DNA from: Ensifer sp. IC3342
GTDB lineage: Bacteria; Pseudomonadota; Alphaproteobacteria; Rhizobiales; Rhizobiaceae
Direction of reading: 5' to 3'
DNA: 64,000 bases
NCBI RefSeq assembly: GCF_020193655.1
Contig: NZ_JADYVE010000019.1
Span: 22,828 to 86,827, forward strand
Part shown: in pieces, positions 26,721 to 34,350 of the stretch
How positions within the stretch are numbered: position 1 is the stretch's first letter
How the letters are laid out: every line of letters starts with the position of its first letter
Made by a program: the position numbers and the translations under genes
The notes under the pieces: model-generated
What the model was told of the DNA's origin: nothing
Database searches by the model: none
What the model saw: the letters and a program-made list of their open reading frames with translations, nothing else

Positions 26721-27812
26721 ATGCGCTCGCAGCCAATGACCCCGCGTCTGAGCAGGGGAATCCTCGTCGGGGCCATTCTTCTTGGTGGTACTGCCCAGGC
26801 AGCGATTACGCGGCAAGAATTCAGCGTGACTAGCGATCCGGGAGTTGAACTGGCGGTCCGTGAGGTAAGCGATAACAACCTTCAGCCAGGCAGGCCGCCG
26901 GTTGTGCTGCTCCATGGCGCGCGCGTGCCGGGCGTTGCTTCTTTTGATCTTCCGGTGGAGGGAGGCTCTCTCGCGGCCGACTTGGTCCGGGCCGGGCATC
27001 GTGTTTTCATCATGGATGCGCGCGGCTACGGTGGCTCAAGCCGCGGCGGGCAAGACGGAAGCCAAGATGGCCAACCGCTCGCACGCTCCAACGCAGTGGT
27101 TCGCGACATTGCCGCCGTGGTCGACGTCGTACAGGCGAGGACCGGGCGGTCGCAAGTTGCACTCTTGGGCTGGGCCGCCGGCGGTCATTGGGCCGGCATG
27201 TACTCCAGCCAGAACCCGGATGAGGTAAGCCATCTGGTGATTTACAACAGCCTTTACGGTGCGCACTCCGGTCACAAGACCCTGGGGCCAGGCTCTGACA
27301 TGGCCGATCCGAATAAGCCTGGCGAGTTCCATGTCAAGCGTTTCGGGGCTTACCGCCTGAACACGGCTGCCTCCCTGCTGCCATCGTGGGACCGCTCGAT
27401 TCCGATCGAGGACAAGGCCGCCTGGCGCGATCCGAGGGTGGTTGAAGCCTATCAAACTGCGGCGCTTGCCTCTGATTCGACCTCAGCCAGCCGGAACCCG
27501 CCCTCGTTCAGAGCCCCCTCGGGAGCGGTGGCCGACTCATTTGACCTCGCCTCGGGGCGCAAGCTGTGGGATGCCGGTCCGATCACCGCGCATGTGCTGG
27601 TGATCCGCTCGGAAAATGATTTCTGGAGCCGACCGGAGGACGTCACAACGCTGGCGCAGGATTCAAGACGGGCTGCAAGCGTACGCACAGTCACAATCCC
27701 CGGGGCGACGCATTACGTTCATCTCGACAGGCCGGAGCGCGGGCGCAGCAGGCTCATCACCGAGGTGACCCGGACGCTCGCGCGGCCCGCCACCGTGAAA
27801 CCATGTGACTGA
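26721..27812 (+). CDS. alpha/beta-hydrolase-fold protein lacking the nucleophile serine
   Basis: The 363-residue protein has a signal peptide (RGILVGAILLGGTAQA) and an alpha/beta hydrolase fold: VVLLHGARVPG (oxyanion HG), VFIMDARGYGGSS, then the nucleophile elbow LLGWAAGGHWAG, and a late GATHYVHLDRPE with the usual histidine. The elbow should read G-x-S-x-G but has alanine where serine belongs, so classical hydrolysis is unlikely. GGAGG precedes the start. It is divergent from the broken LysR gene. It could be a pseudoenzyme or use other chemistry; a sequence error is also possible (alanine and serine codons differ by one base). Confidence 0.85.
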   Translation: MRSQPMTPRLSRGILVGAILLGGTAQAAITRQEFSVTSDPGVELAVREVSDNNLQPGRPPVVLLHGARVPGVASFDLPVEGGSLAADLVRAGHRVFIMDARGYGGSSRGGQDGSQDGQPLARSNAVVRDIAAVVDVVQARTGRSQVALLGWAAGGHWAGMYSSQNPDEVSHLVIYNSLYGAHSGHKTLGPGSDMADPNKPGEFHVKRFGAYRLNTAASLLPSWDRSIPIEDKAAWRDPRVVEAYQTAALASDSTSASRNPPSFRAPSGAVADSFDLASGRKLWDAGPITAHVLVIRSENDFWSRPEDVTTLAQDSRRAASVRTVTIPGATHYVHLDRPERGRSRLITEVTRTLARPATVKPCD

Positions 27813-27924
27813 GAACGGATCAGGAGGCCATGCTTGTGTATCTCACGCCCGCGCGTCCCCCTCCCTCGACGCGCGGGCGTCGCTTTATCTCTTGGACGCC
27901 TTGTTTCCCGTCGGAGGCGGTCGT

Positions 27925-28182
27925 ATGCGGAACGTCTACATCGTCTGCTTCATAGCGATAGGCGCGTTTTTTGCAATTTTTTCTGTTCGCAATAATTGCG
28001 CTGTTCTGAGCGATGGCAGAGGCGGCTCGCCGGCGCACGACGAGGTCACAGCACAGTGGCGCGAGCCCCCTGCTTCAAGGCGGCTTCTCGCTAACGACAC
28101 GATTCTGGTTTACCCTCATAGTCATCGGCAGCAAGTAGCAAGGGCGCTGCTGACTCAGGGATTAGACGCGCTTTCGCCCTAG
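27925..28182 (+). CDS. 85-residue hypothetical membrane-anchored or secreted protein
   Basis: The start at 27925 follows GGAGGCGG. The product begins MRNVYIVCFIAIGAFFAIFS, a signal anchor or signal peptide, and continues as a polar 60-residue tail. No family is recognised. A longer frame from 27805 overlaps the hydrolase and lacks a ribosome site. Confidence 0.55.
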   Translation: MRNVYIVCFIAIGAFFAIFSVRNNCAVLSDGRGGSPAHDEVTAQWREPPASRRLLANDTILVYPHSHRQQVARALLTQGLDALSP

Positions 28183-28198
28183 CTGAGGAGATCGCGCC

Positions 28199-28405
28199 AC
28201 GCCTGCCATCAACAATCAGTACTGTCCGATCACTCCTGAGCAATTCAAAACGATCAGCGCAATATTCGAGGATTTGCTGGTGGAGCGAAACCTAGCCCGC
28301 AATTGCGAGGGAGCAGAACACCTCGCTGCCAGATTGATCAGCCTTTATCAAAGTGGCGTTCGCGACATGGACACGTTGCGCGCACTGGCTGAACCAACTG
28401 AATAA
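28199..28405 (+). CDS. 68-residue protein with apparent ACG start
   Basis: An open frame without ATG, GTG or TTG near its beginning reads CPITPEQFKTISAIFEDLLV, then GAEHLAARLISLYQSGVRDM and ends LAEPTE. The composition and helical pattern look like a real small rhizobial protein. A ribosome-like GAGGAG stands 9 bases before an ACG codon at 28199, giving (M)PAINNQYC. Either ACG is used for initiation or the ATG has been lost by one mutation. Confidence 0.45.
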   Translation, partial: TPAINNQYCPITPEQFKTISAIFEDLLVERNLARNCEGAEHLAARLISLYQSGVRDMDTLRALAEPTE

Positions 28406-28625
28406 CGACTGCGTGAGGCGTATAGGGAATCCATGAGAACAATGGCTCGGCGGGCATGTCGGCCTGCCGAGCCCGGGCTACAGCCATCGCTTTGCTCAGG
28501 ACATCGACCGCTGGGACTGCACCTCGGTCTGAGGGCGATGTCGCTGGTGGCCTGGTCCCTCGCGTGGCGTGTTCCCTCGCACGTAACCGATCGCGATATT
28601 GCCACAGTGCCGATCGGCCACAACT

Positions 28626-28637
28626 GGACTTAGGTCC
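28626..28637. promoter_or_regulatory. palindromic site GGACTTAGGTCC (site 1)
   Basis: This near-perfect 12-bp palindrome recurs at 30375-30386 (as its complement) and 30953-30964, always between small genes. It resembles sites of NarL/DosR-type regulators, but the regulator is unknown. Confidence 0.5.
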
Positions 28638-28668
28638 GGCGCGACGTCGCAAAGGTCCCAAGGCTACA

Positions 28669-28698
28669 GGCGGTCCCGCGTCAAAGCGCGAGACCGCC
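28669..28698 (+). terminator. GC-rich hairpin
   Basis: GGCGGTC pairs with GACCGCC, with an inner GCG/CGC pairing and a 6-base loop region. No strong T-tract follows, so it may be a terminator of the 28199 transcript or part of a small RNA. Confidence 0.4.
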
Positions 28699-28859
28699 CC
28701 AAATGATCTGCAACATAATTAGGTTCTTGTGAATGCCTCGCCCGGTGCGAACCCCCAAAGAGCTAGGGGTCCATCTACTTTAATCTATGGGACTTTGGTC
28801 TGACTCGATCAGCAAAAAGTCTTAGCTCATCTCGTGGGATGACACCGGCGGATAGCCGC

Positions 28860-29033
28860 TTACTTCTTGGCAAGGTATTCCACCACCTTTTCACGACTAG
28901 GACCGGCCTCGCGGATCGCCTCGAGCGCCCTCTGCCGCGTCACCTCCGCCGTCTTCATCAGATAGGCGACCTCATGCTCTTGCGTGGATACTCGCGAACG
29001 GTCGCGGCCTCTTTCCTTTGGATCGTCTGCCAT
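28860..29033 (-). CDS. DUF3606 small protein
   Basis: The 57-residue product starts MADDPKERGRDRSRVSTQEH and ends VVEYLAKK, the full length of a DUF3606 domain (a helical domain common in small stress-linked proteins of alphaproteobacteria, function unknown). GGAGG lies 7 bases before the ATG at 29033. A longer frame to 29123 has no ribosome site. It is divergent from the 29136 gene. Confidence 0.8.
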   Translation of the reverse strand: MADDPKERGRDRSRVSTQEHEVAYLMKTAEVTRQRALEAIREAGPSREKVVEYLAKK

Positions 29034-29089
29034 TGGTCTTCCTCCATGTTCACCAAGGATCGACGCGGTTTCGGCCGCGGCAAGATCGG

Positions 29090-29115
29090 GAACCGTTGCG
29101 CTGGTCAAGATGTTT
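29090..29115 (+). promoter_or_regulatory. candidate EcfG/RpoE2 promoter for the 29136 gene
   Basis: GGAAC, 17 bases, TGTT. It ends 20 bases before the start codon. The spacing is at the long end of the accepted range. Confidence 0.45.
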
Positions 29116-29135
29116 GACTTCAAAGGAGGTCCCCC

Positions 29136-29381
29136 ATGGCCGACGCAAACAAGATGAAAACACTGATCGAGGATTGTCAGAGAGATATCGCCGCCTACCT
29201 GCCGCCAGATAGCGCCATCGCGCCGGAAGAGCTTCTTAACAGGCTAATCGCCCGACTCGACGGCCGCCAGGCGAAGGAAGCCCTCAACGATGACTGGCAA
29301 AGCTGCTGGCCGAACGATGATAGCAACAATGGCTACGACCGAGACCCAATGGCTGGGCAGCCCGCGCCTGAACTCGCCTGA
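29136..29381 (+). CDS. 81-residue conserved hypothetical protein
   Basis: The product begins MADANKMKTLIEDCQRDIAA, then a YLPPD motif and IAPEELLNRLIARLDGRQA, with an acidic tail. A strong AAAGGAGG site lies before the ATG. The N-terminal third recurs as a fragment at 21538, so the family exists in at least two copies. No function is known. A possible general-stress promoter lies directly upstream. Soluble, no signal peptide. Confidence 0.75.
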   Translation: MADANKMKTLIEDCQRDIAAYLPPDSAIAPEELLNRLIARLDGRQAKEALNDDWQSCWPNDDSNNGYDRDPMAGQPAPELA

Positions 29382-29644
29382 ATTCTGGAACCATGCTGGC
29401 AGCGAGAACGTAAACGATTGCCGCTTCACTAAAACGACGTGGCAGAAAAGGTCGGCTCACCACCACCTTGGGTGTTCGCACCGACCCGAGACAGCGCCCC
29501 TCACGTCCCCCCGAGGGGCGCAGTCCGCAAGGAACCATTGACTTTACCGAGAATGAGAAAATATCAGACGCACCGCCGGCGCAGTGCGGTCGCGCCTTCC
29601 ACGACATGCGGGATATCGAAAACCTCAACCGAGGAGGGATTACG

Positions 29645-29911
29645 ATGTCCAAGGAAGGACAAGAAACACTCGCTGAGTTCAAGCTGCCGCACGTGGTGCT
29701 GAATTGCATGCAGTGCGGCAGGGAGGGCCGCTACAACGTCGCGCGGCTGATCGAGAAGCATGGCGCGGACATGACCATTCGGGATTACATCGACATGATC
29801 GGCCAGAGTTGCCCGCGCTACGTGCCCCAGCAAATATGCGCGATGCGGCATTGGCCGCAACGACCTCATCTATATGTTCACGGCGCTGCCTGGGAAGGAT
29901 GGGTATGCTGA
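29645..29911 (+). pseudogene. small zinc-ribbon-like protein, probably frameshifted
   Basis: The ATG at 29645 follows GAGGAGG. The frame gives LPHVVLNCMQCGREGRYNVA and DYIDMIGQSCPRYVPQQIC, then ends in residues that do not fit (HWPQRPHLYVHG). In the next frame, from about 29850, CGIGRNDLIYMFTALPG follows naturally. Joined, the protein would have CxxC near the start and a second cysteine group near the end, the pattern of a small zinc-binding protein common in rhizobia. A small indel near 29845 breaks it. Confidence 0.55.
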
Positions 29912-29954
29912 GAAGCAGGACAAGGGTACAGGACAGCGGCGAGAGCCCCTTCAG

Positions 29955-29979
29955 GGAACCATCACGGTGGTTGGGGGTT
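29955..29979 (+). promoter_or_regulatory. candidate EcfG/RpoE2 promoter for the 30007 gene
   Basis: GGAAC, 17 bases, GTT (N16-gGTT), ending 27 bases before the start codon at 30007. Confidence 0.6.
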
Positions 29980-30006
29980 CATTGCGAGGACCGGGAGGGA
30001 GCCGCA

Positions 30007-30234
30007 ATGTCCAAGCGCTCAGCAAGAAAGATCTCGCCAAAGAAAGAGACCGAAGCCGCACTTGTGAAGCAGGTCGTTTACGACTGGTGCAAAGTGCATC
30101 AAGTGGATCCTCGAAGCCACATGGCTGTAATGGAAGGGTTGAGGGTTCTCTACATGATCCGCGAGTTTGATATGACGGACAGAGAGAAGCTTCTGAAGGA
30201 ATTGCTGGATAGCGACGGACCTAATGCTTTATAG
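30007..30234 (+). CDS. 75-residue basic hypothetical protein
   Basis: The start at 30007 follows GGGAGGGAG. The product begins with a lysine-rich tail (MSKRSARKISPKKETEAALV), then a helical body (VVYDWCKVHQVDPRSHMAVM) ending SDGPNAL. No family is recognised. It has its own general-stress-type promoter. Just after its stop the sequence TAGCGACGGACC is repeated (about 30208 and 30232). Confidence 0.65.
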   Translation: MSKRSARKISPKKETEAALVKQVVYDWCKVHQVDPRSHMAVMEGLRVLYMIREFDMTDREKLLKELLDSDGPNAL

Positions 30235-30374
30235 CGACGGACCAAAGCGTTGCGTCGGCTGAGGGTCCGAAGTGCCGGAAGAAAAAACGGCCCATGCCGG
30301 CTTTGGCATAGACCGAGAGTTGGTCGTTGCATTGCTATCAGCCGAGGTTACCGGAGCCGATTACCCGCAGCCAT

Positions 30375-30386
30375 GGACCTAAGTCC
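30375..30386. promoter_or_regulatory. palindromic site GGACCTAAGTCC (site 2)
   Basis: The exact reverse complement of sites 1 and 3. It lies 141 bases after the 30007 gene. Confidence 0.5.
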
Positions 30387-30626
30387 GACAAGACCGGCGC
30401 AAAGGTCTTAGAGACATTGCCTAACGTTTTTACCTTCACATATTCGGCAGACAGCAACCGCCGATCAGCGGGCACTGCGGGTCCCGGAGCCAGGCATGTG
30501 AGTCCCTTCTCTGTCGCTCCGGGACTTCCTGCTCTGTGAGGTTTCGGATGCTGTAACTGCGCAGTCGAGTCTGGCTGACCGGAAAAGGAGAGCACGCTAG
30601 CGAAGGCGCGTCGGTATATCGGCCCC

Positions 30627-30651
30627 GGAACAAATCAGCCAGTATAGAGTT
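30627..30651 (+). promoter_or_regulatory. candidate EcfG/RpoE2 promoter
   Basis: GGAAC, 17 bases, GTT (N16-aGTT). The first small frame downstream is the 28-residue peptide at 30771; a leader of about 110 bases would lie between, long enough to be a small RNA. Confidence 0.5.
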
Positions 30652-30770
30652 CGAATAACCCTCCCCCGCACGGAGGATGCCGGCTTTAAGACAGGACCGG
30701 CAAAGAGCGATGTCAGTCGCTGCCAATCTCCTTCTGGCATCGCTCATCCTCGCTCGATTGAAGGTTGCCC

Positions 30771-30857
30771 ATGCGGGACGCTTTCGTTCTCAGTTTCATC
30801 GTGCTGATTGTTATTCTCATAGCGCTTGAATTCGTTATGCTCGCTCTGTCGGGCTAG
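30771..30857 (+). CDS. 28-residue single-helix membrane peptide
   Basis: The frame MRDAFVLSFIVLIVILIALE ends VMLALSG: a short charged start and one membrane helix. The upstream promoter supports transcription. The ribosome site (GAAGG, spacing about 7) is weak. No function is known; similar tiny membrane peptides are common in stress regulons. Confidence 0.45.
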   Translation: MRDAFVLSFIVLIVILIALEFVMLALSG

Positions 30858-31292
30858 GTCTTGGCACAATCATCGGCCTGCTGTTGTCAAGCTGTTCAGC
30901 AGCCAGCATGACCTCAGCTCCTCCCCGATTGTGTGAATCGGTCCCGCCAGTGGGACTTAGGTCCTACATCCACAGGCTCTTCGAGAGCCGAGGGTCCGAT
31001 GCGCCGCCTCGACGGCACGGAAGGCGAAACCCGGCCTGATTGAAGCCAGCCTCGACGGCAAAGTCGCAATCACCCCAGTTTCCTACCAGGAGATCGTCGA
31101 CATCGCTCGCCAAGTCGGCCCCGATCAGAAGCTTTGGGCTGATCTTTCGGCATGGGTAGATCGAAAGATAACAAGAGCCTTATCGCGGTCGTCTGCCGGG
31201 AGCTGGATCCATTTCGGCAGTTTGCCCCGATAGACTCCGCAGCTGGCCGCCCCTACTATCCTCAAAGGGACGCCCGATAGCGCCGGGTCAAC
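30858..31292. other. non-coding region before the cyclase-TPR gene
   Basis: It contains palindrome site 3 (30953-30964). A frame at about 31018-31230 reads PGLIEASLDGKVAITPVSYQ with no start codon and may be a gene scrap. Confidence 0.35.
30953..30964. promoter_or_regulatory. palindromic site GGACTTAGGTCC (site 3)
   Basis: Identical to site 1. It is 329 bases before the cyclase start at 31293. With its flanks (TGGGACTTAGGTCCTA) it is closest to a DosR-like box. Confidence 0.5.
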
Positions 31293-33197
31293 ATGGCCGA
31301 AGAACGTGTTCAACGCCGTCTCGCTGCCGTACTGGCCGCCGATGTGGTCGGTTACAGCCGGATGATGGAACTAGATGAATCTGGGACGCTTGAGCGGCTC
31401 CAGAGCAGTCGGCAGATGTATGTGCTCCCTCAGGTCGAGAAACACGGCGGCCGAGTAGTGAAGCTGATGGGGGATGGCGCGCTCGTGGAGTTCACGAGCG
31501 TGGTCGCAGCCGTCAGCTGTGCTTTGGAAATTCAGCAGATCGTCGCAGAAAACGACCTTAATTTACCGGAAGAGCAGAGAATCCGCTATCGCATCGGCGT
31601 CAACCTCGGCGATCTGATAGTCGAAGGCGATGACCTCTACGGAGAGGGTGTCAACATGGCAGCGCGATTGCAGATGCTGGCCAGTCCAGGAAGCGTCGCG
31701 ATATCTCAGACCGTCCACGACCATGTTGCAGGAAGGCTCGCGGTGGCGTTCGAGGATCTTGGCGAGCACGTCGTCAAGGCCCAGGAACGCGCCATTCGGG
31801 TCTTTGGCGTCAGCCTTGGTGAGGCGAGCCGAGCGCCAAAATCCAGGAGATTAAACGTCGCGGACGTCGAGGCCGATACGCGGCCCACGGTTTGCGTTCT
31901 ACCTTTCGTGAACATGAGCGGTGACCCGGAGCAGGAATATTTCAGCGACGGTATAACCGAAGACATCATCATCGATCTGTCGAAGGTCTCGGCGCTTTCG
32001 GTCACGGCTCGCAACACCGCCTTCACCTTCAAAGGCAGGGCCGTAGACGTGGTCCAAGTAGCCCGGCAGTTGAGGGTCAGCCATGTTGTCGAAGGCAGCG
32101 TGCGCAAAGCCGCCGGCCGGGTGCGTGTCGCGGCGCAGTTGATAGACGGCGCGAGGGGCAACCATGTTTGGGCCGAGCGATACGACCGCGACCTGAACGA
32201 CATCTTCGCGCTGCAGGATGAAATCTCAACGGCGATTGTCGACGCATTGAAAGTCAAGCTCTTGCCGACTGAGCGCCAAGCGATCGAGAACCGCTCGACC
32301 CATAACCCTGAGGCCTACCGACTCTACCTGTTAAGCCGGCACTACCTGCAGCATGGCATACGGCACGTGGAGATCGCTCTTCGGATCTGTCAGCGAGCGG
32401 TGGAGCTTGATCCCAACTATGCTCGCGCTTGGGCAATGATCGCCCATTGCCAGGCCGAGCTTCACTTTGGCGGAAGGTTGGAGGAACGGGGCCTGTCGGC
32501 CGCCGAGAGGGCACTCTCGCTGGATCCGGCCTCGTCTGAGGCACACGCAGCCAAAGGACGGATTCTCGCCGAGCTCGGGTGCTTCGATGAGGCTCTTGCC
32601 TTGCATCGGGAATCGTTGCGCCTGGACCCGAACTCTTATGACGGCCACTACGGTTTTGGCCGAACCTGCTTGCGCCTTGGCCGCCATGAAGAGGCAATCG
32701 AACATTTCGAGCGAGCAGCTGAGCTTCTTGAGACGGACTACATCTCTCCAGGTTTTATCGCCCAAAGCTACGCAGCACTTGGCGAACTGGAGGAGAGCAT
32801 CTCCGCCGCACGACGCGCGCTGGAACGTGCTGAAAGGGAAATCGCTCTGCGGCCCGATAACGCGCATGCGGTGGTCTCTGGTGCCCACGCATTGGCTTAC
32901 CTCGGAGAGTTCGATCGCGCCAAGGAATGGATCTCGCGTGCGCTCATCGTCACGGACCCCGATGACATCCTGGATCGCTACAATCTGGCTTGCGCCTCCG
33001 TCAAAATAGGCGCGACCGACGAGGCTCTCACCCTCTTGGAATCTTGCGTTTCCGACATGCCCCCTGAAGTCGTCGATTGGATGAAGAGCGACAGTGACCT
33101 CGCGCCGTTGCATCGTGATCCGCGGTTCCAAGCGCTAGTCGAAATTGAAGCGAAGCCTGAGGACGCCATGGCCAATCAAGCCATCAAAGATGCCTGA
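31293..33197 (+). CDS. class III adenylate/guanylate cyclase with TPR repeats
   Basis: The 634-residue protein has an N-terminal cyclase domain (about 8-170) with both metal-binding aspartates (LAADVVGYSRMM and KLMGDGALVEF), the substrate lysine before MGDG, and the GVNMAARLQ transition-state Asn/Arg pair. A middle domain (VCVLPFVNMSGDPEQEYFSD) typical of rhizobial cyclase-TPR proteins follows, then several TPR helices (AVELDPNYARAWAMIAHCQA, and others). No membrane segment is seen. It makes cAMP or cGMP in response to an unknown partner bound by the TPR region. Sinorhizobium genomes encode many such cyclases. Rearranged fragments of a closely related gene lie at 24851-25019. Confidence 0.9.
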   Translation: MAEERVQRRLAAVLAADVVGYSRMMELDESGTLERLQSSRQMYVLPQVEKHGGRVVKLMGDGALVEFTSVVAAVSCALEIQQIVAENDLNLPEEQRIRYRIGVNLGDLIVEGDDLYGEGVNMAARLQMLASPGSVAISQTVHDHVAGRLAVAFEDLGEHVVKAQERAIRVFGVSLGEASRAPKSRRLNVADVEADTRPTVCVLPFVNMSGDPEQEYFSDGITEDIIIDLSKVSALSVTARNTAFTFKGRAVDVVQVARQLRVSHVVEGSVRKAAGRVRVAAQLIDGARGNHVWAERYDRDLNDIFALQDEISTAIVDALKVKLLPTERQAIENRSTHNPEAYRLYLLSRHYLQHGIRHVEIALRICQRAVELDPNYARAWAMIAHCQAELHFGGRLEERGLSAAERALSLDPASSEAHAAKGRILAELGCFDEALALHRESLRLDPNSYDGHYGFGRTCLRLGRHEEAIEHFERAAELLETDYISPGFIAQSYAALGELEESISAARRALERAEREIALRPDNAHAVVSGAHALAYLGEFDRAKEWISRALIVTDPDDILDRYNLACASVKIGATDEALTLLESCVSDMPPEVVDWMKSDSDLAPLHRDPRFQALVEIEAKPEDAMANQAIKDA

Positions 33198-33347
33198 CAG
33201 CTCGCTTCGGGGGCACCGGGAATTAGGCCCGTCGATTTATCTGCTCTTGGCGCGTGTCCGTCTTCGCGAGCAACTTGCGCTTGCTGTGTGAAAGCCATTG
33301 GTATCTTCAACGAAACCAAGACCGGACGGCTGTCGTGAGCGCCCTGG

Positions 33348-33548
33348 TCAATCCTCGGCGACGGTATGGAACCCTTCCGGCAGGGAGGGGGACATGTCGG
33401 GGAAGGGCTCCGGCAAGGCTTCCTCGCGGGATCGCGGGATCATCGCATGCGCAGCCAGAACCGAACGGATCGCCACCGGGCGATAGTGCTTGGCGAGATC
33501 CGGTACCTCTTCCATCTGGGCCTTTGACTTGTCGGCGTCGCCGGACAT
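33348..33548 (-). CDS. 66-residue hypothetical protein
   Basis: The leftward product starts MSGDADKSKAQMEEVPDLAK and ends LPEGFHTVAED. GGAGG precedes the ATG with 7-base spacing. It is acidic and soluble. No family is recognised; its size and style match other small rhizobial stress-zone genes. Confidence 0.6.
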   Translation of the reverse strand: MSGDADKSKAQMEEVPDLAKHYRPVAIRSVLAAHAMIPRSREEALPEPFPDMSPSLPEGFHTVAED

Positions 33549-34225
33549 TGCCTTTCCTCCATCGGGCGCAAGGCTAACGGAATCCGGCCGCCAATGCCAC
33601 CGTAAAGCTGCGCCGGTCAGCGCTCAGGCGGATCGAACTAAATTAGAAAAACCTCACGGCAACGTCGAGGTAGACGAGTCGGCGGATGCATCGATGCATC
33701 CGAGGCGACCGAGATTGCAAATGTCTTTCTTGCCGAACGTCGAGCGATCCGCGAGCCATAACGTCGACCACCACTCCCGCGTCGATTTGCGAATGATGTG
33801 GTCATTCAGGTTGGCCGATCTGCTAACACGATCCGAGGTCAAGAACCGCCGCCTAGGAAAACTTCACCGCTTCGGATGCAGCCTCGCATCAACGGGGCAG
33901 AACAACGGCGCACTTCTGCGATCACACCCGAGCCCGAAACCGCACTAAGACGATCGCCCAGCGACCACCAATTGCGCACGAACCGATACCGCCTGGGGTC
34001 TGTCAAGTGAAAAAACGTTAGATATTACACCAGCGCATGCAACTCAAATGTAACGAACGTAACACTCGCAAAGCAATCTACCTGCTACGATGTCACAATC
34101 GGTGAGATAATAGCGTACTAAATATTGGTTCCGGTAAATCTCAGATAACTCGCCCTTATTCCAGGTCAATTGTAGACGCTTTGCCATTTGCCGATAAAGC
34201 AAACCTGCAAGGGAGGATCGCTGCC
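33549..34225. other. non-coding, AT-rich left border of the envelope cassette
   Basis: Frames in 33600-33990 have no ribosome sites or recognisable content. From 34010 the sequence is AT-rich and carries the GTAAC repeats at 34050-34063, probably the promoter of the 34226 gene. Confidence 0.4.
34050..34066. promoter_or_regulatory. GTAAC-gaac-GTAAC operator-like repeat
   Basis: Two GTAAC units are spaced by 4 bases, followed by AC. It closely resembles the perfect inverted repeat at 41329-41346 at the other end of the cassette (same right half, GTAACAC, same 4-base spacing). Confidence 0.45.
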
Positions 34226-34321
34226 ATGACGAAGGTATTGCTCGTACTCATTGCTCTCACGTCAATCTTGCCTGCGACTGCTATCGCGCAGTGCAATCCG
34301 GCGGTACAGCAGTGCCGTTGA
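34226..34321 (+). CDS. 31-residue secreted peptide
   Basis: The frame MTKVLLVLIALTSILPATAI continues AQCNPAVQQCR: a complete signal peptide with an AxA-type cleavage site, leaving a mature peptide of about ten residues with two cysteines. GGGAGG stands 9 bases before the ATG. It is 29 bases upstream of the membrane-protein gene. Unknown function; a tiny exported peptide or a lysis-type leader are possible. Confidence 0.6.
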   Translation: MTKVLLVLIALTSILPATAIAQCNPAVQQCR

Positions 34322-34350
34322 GGCACCGCCCAAAACAGTGAACCATCACC

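Larger units (their letters stand above)
28406..28859. other. non-coding region with palindrome and hairpin
   Basis: No supported gene. The region carries one copy of the 12-bp palindrome GGACTTAGGTCC, a strong hairpin at 28669-28698 and a related sequence GGGACTTTGGTC at 28789-28800. Confidence 0.4.
30235..30770. other. non-coding region with palindrome and stress promoter
   Basis: No supported gene. It contains palindrome site 2 (30375-30386) and a general-stress-type promoter (30627-30651). Confidence 0.4.

Noticed and set aside
33490..33948. 152-codon rightward frame
   Set aside because: Overlaps the start of the leftward 33548 gene with its ribosome site, and its translation shows no domain or regular structure.
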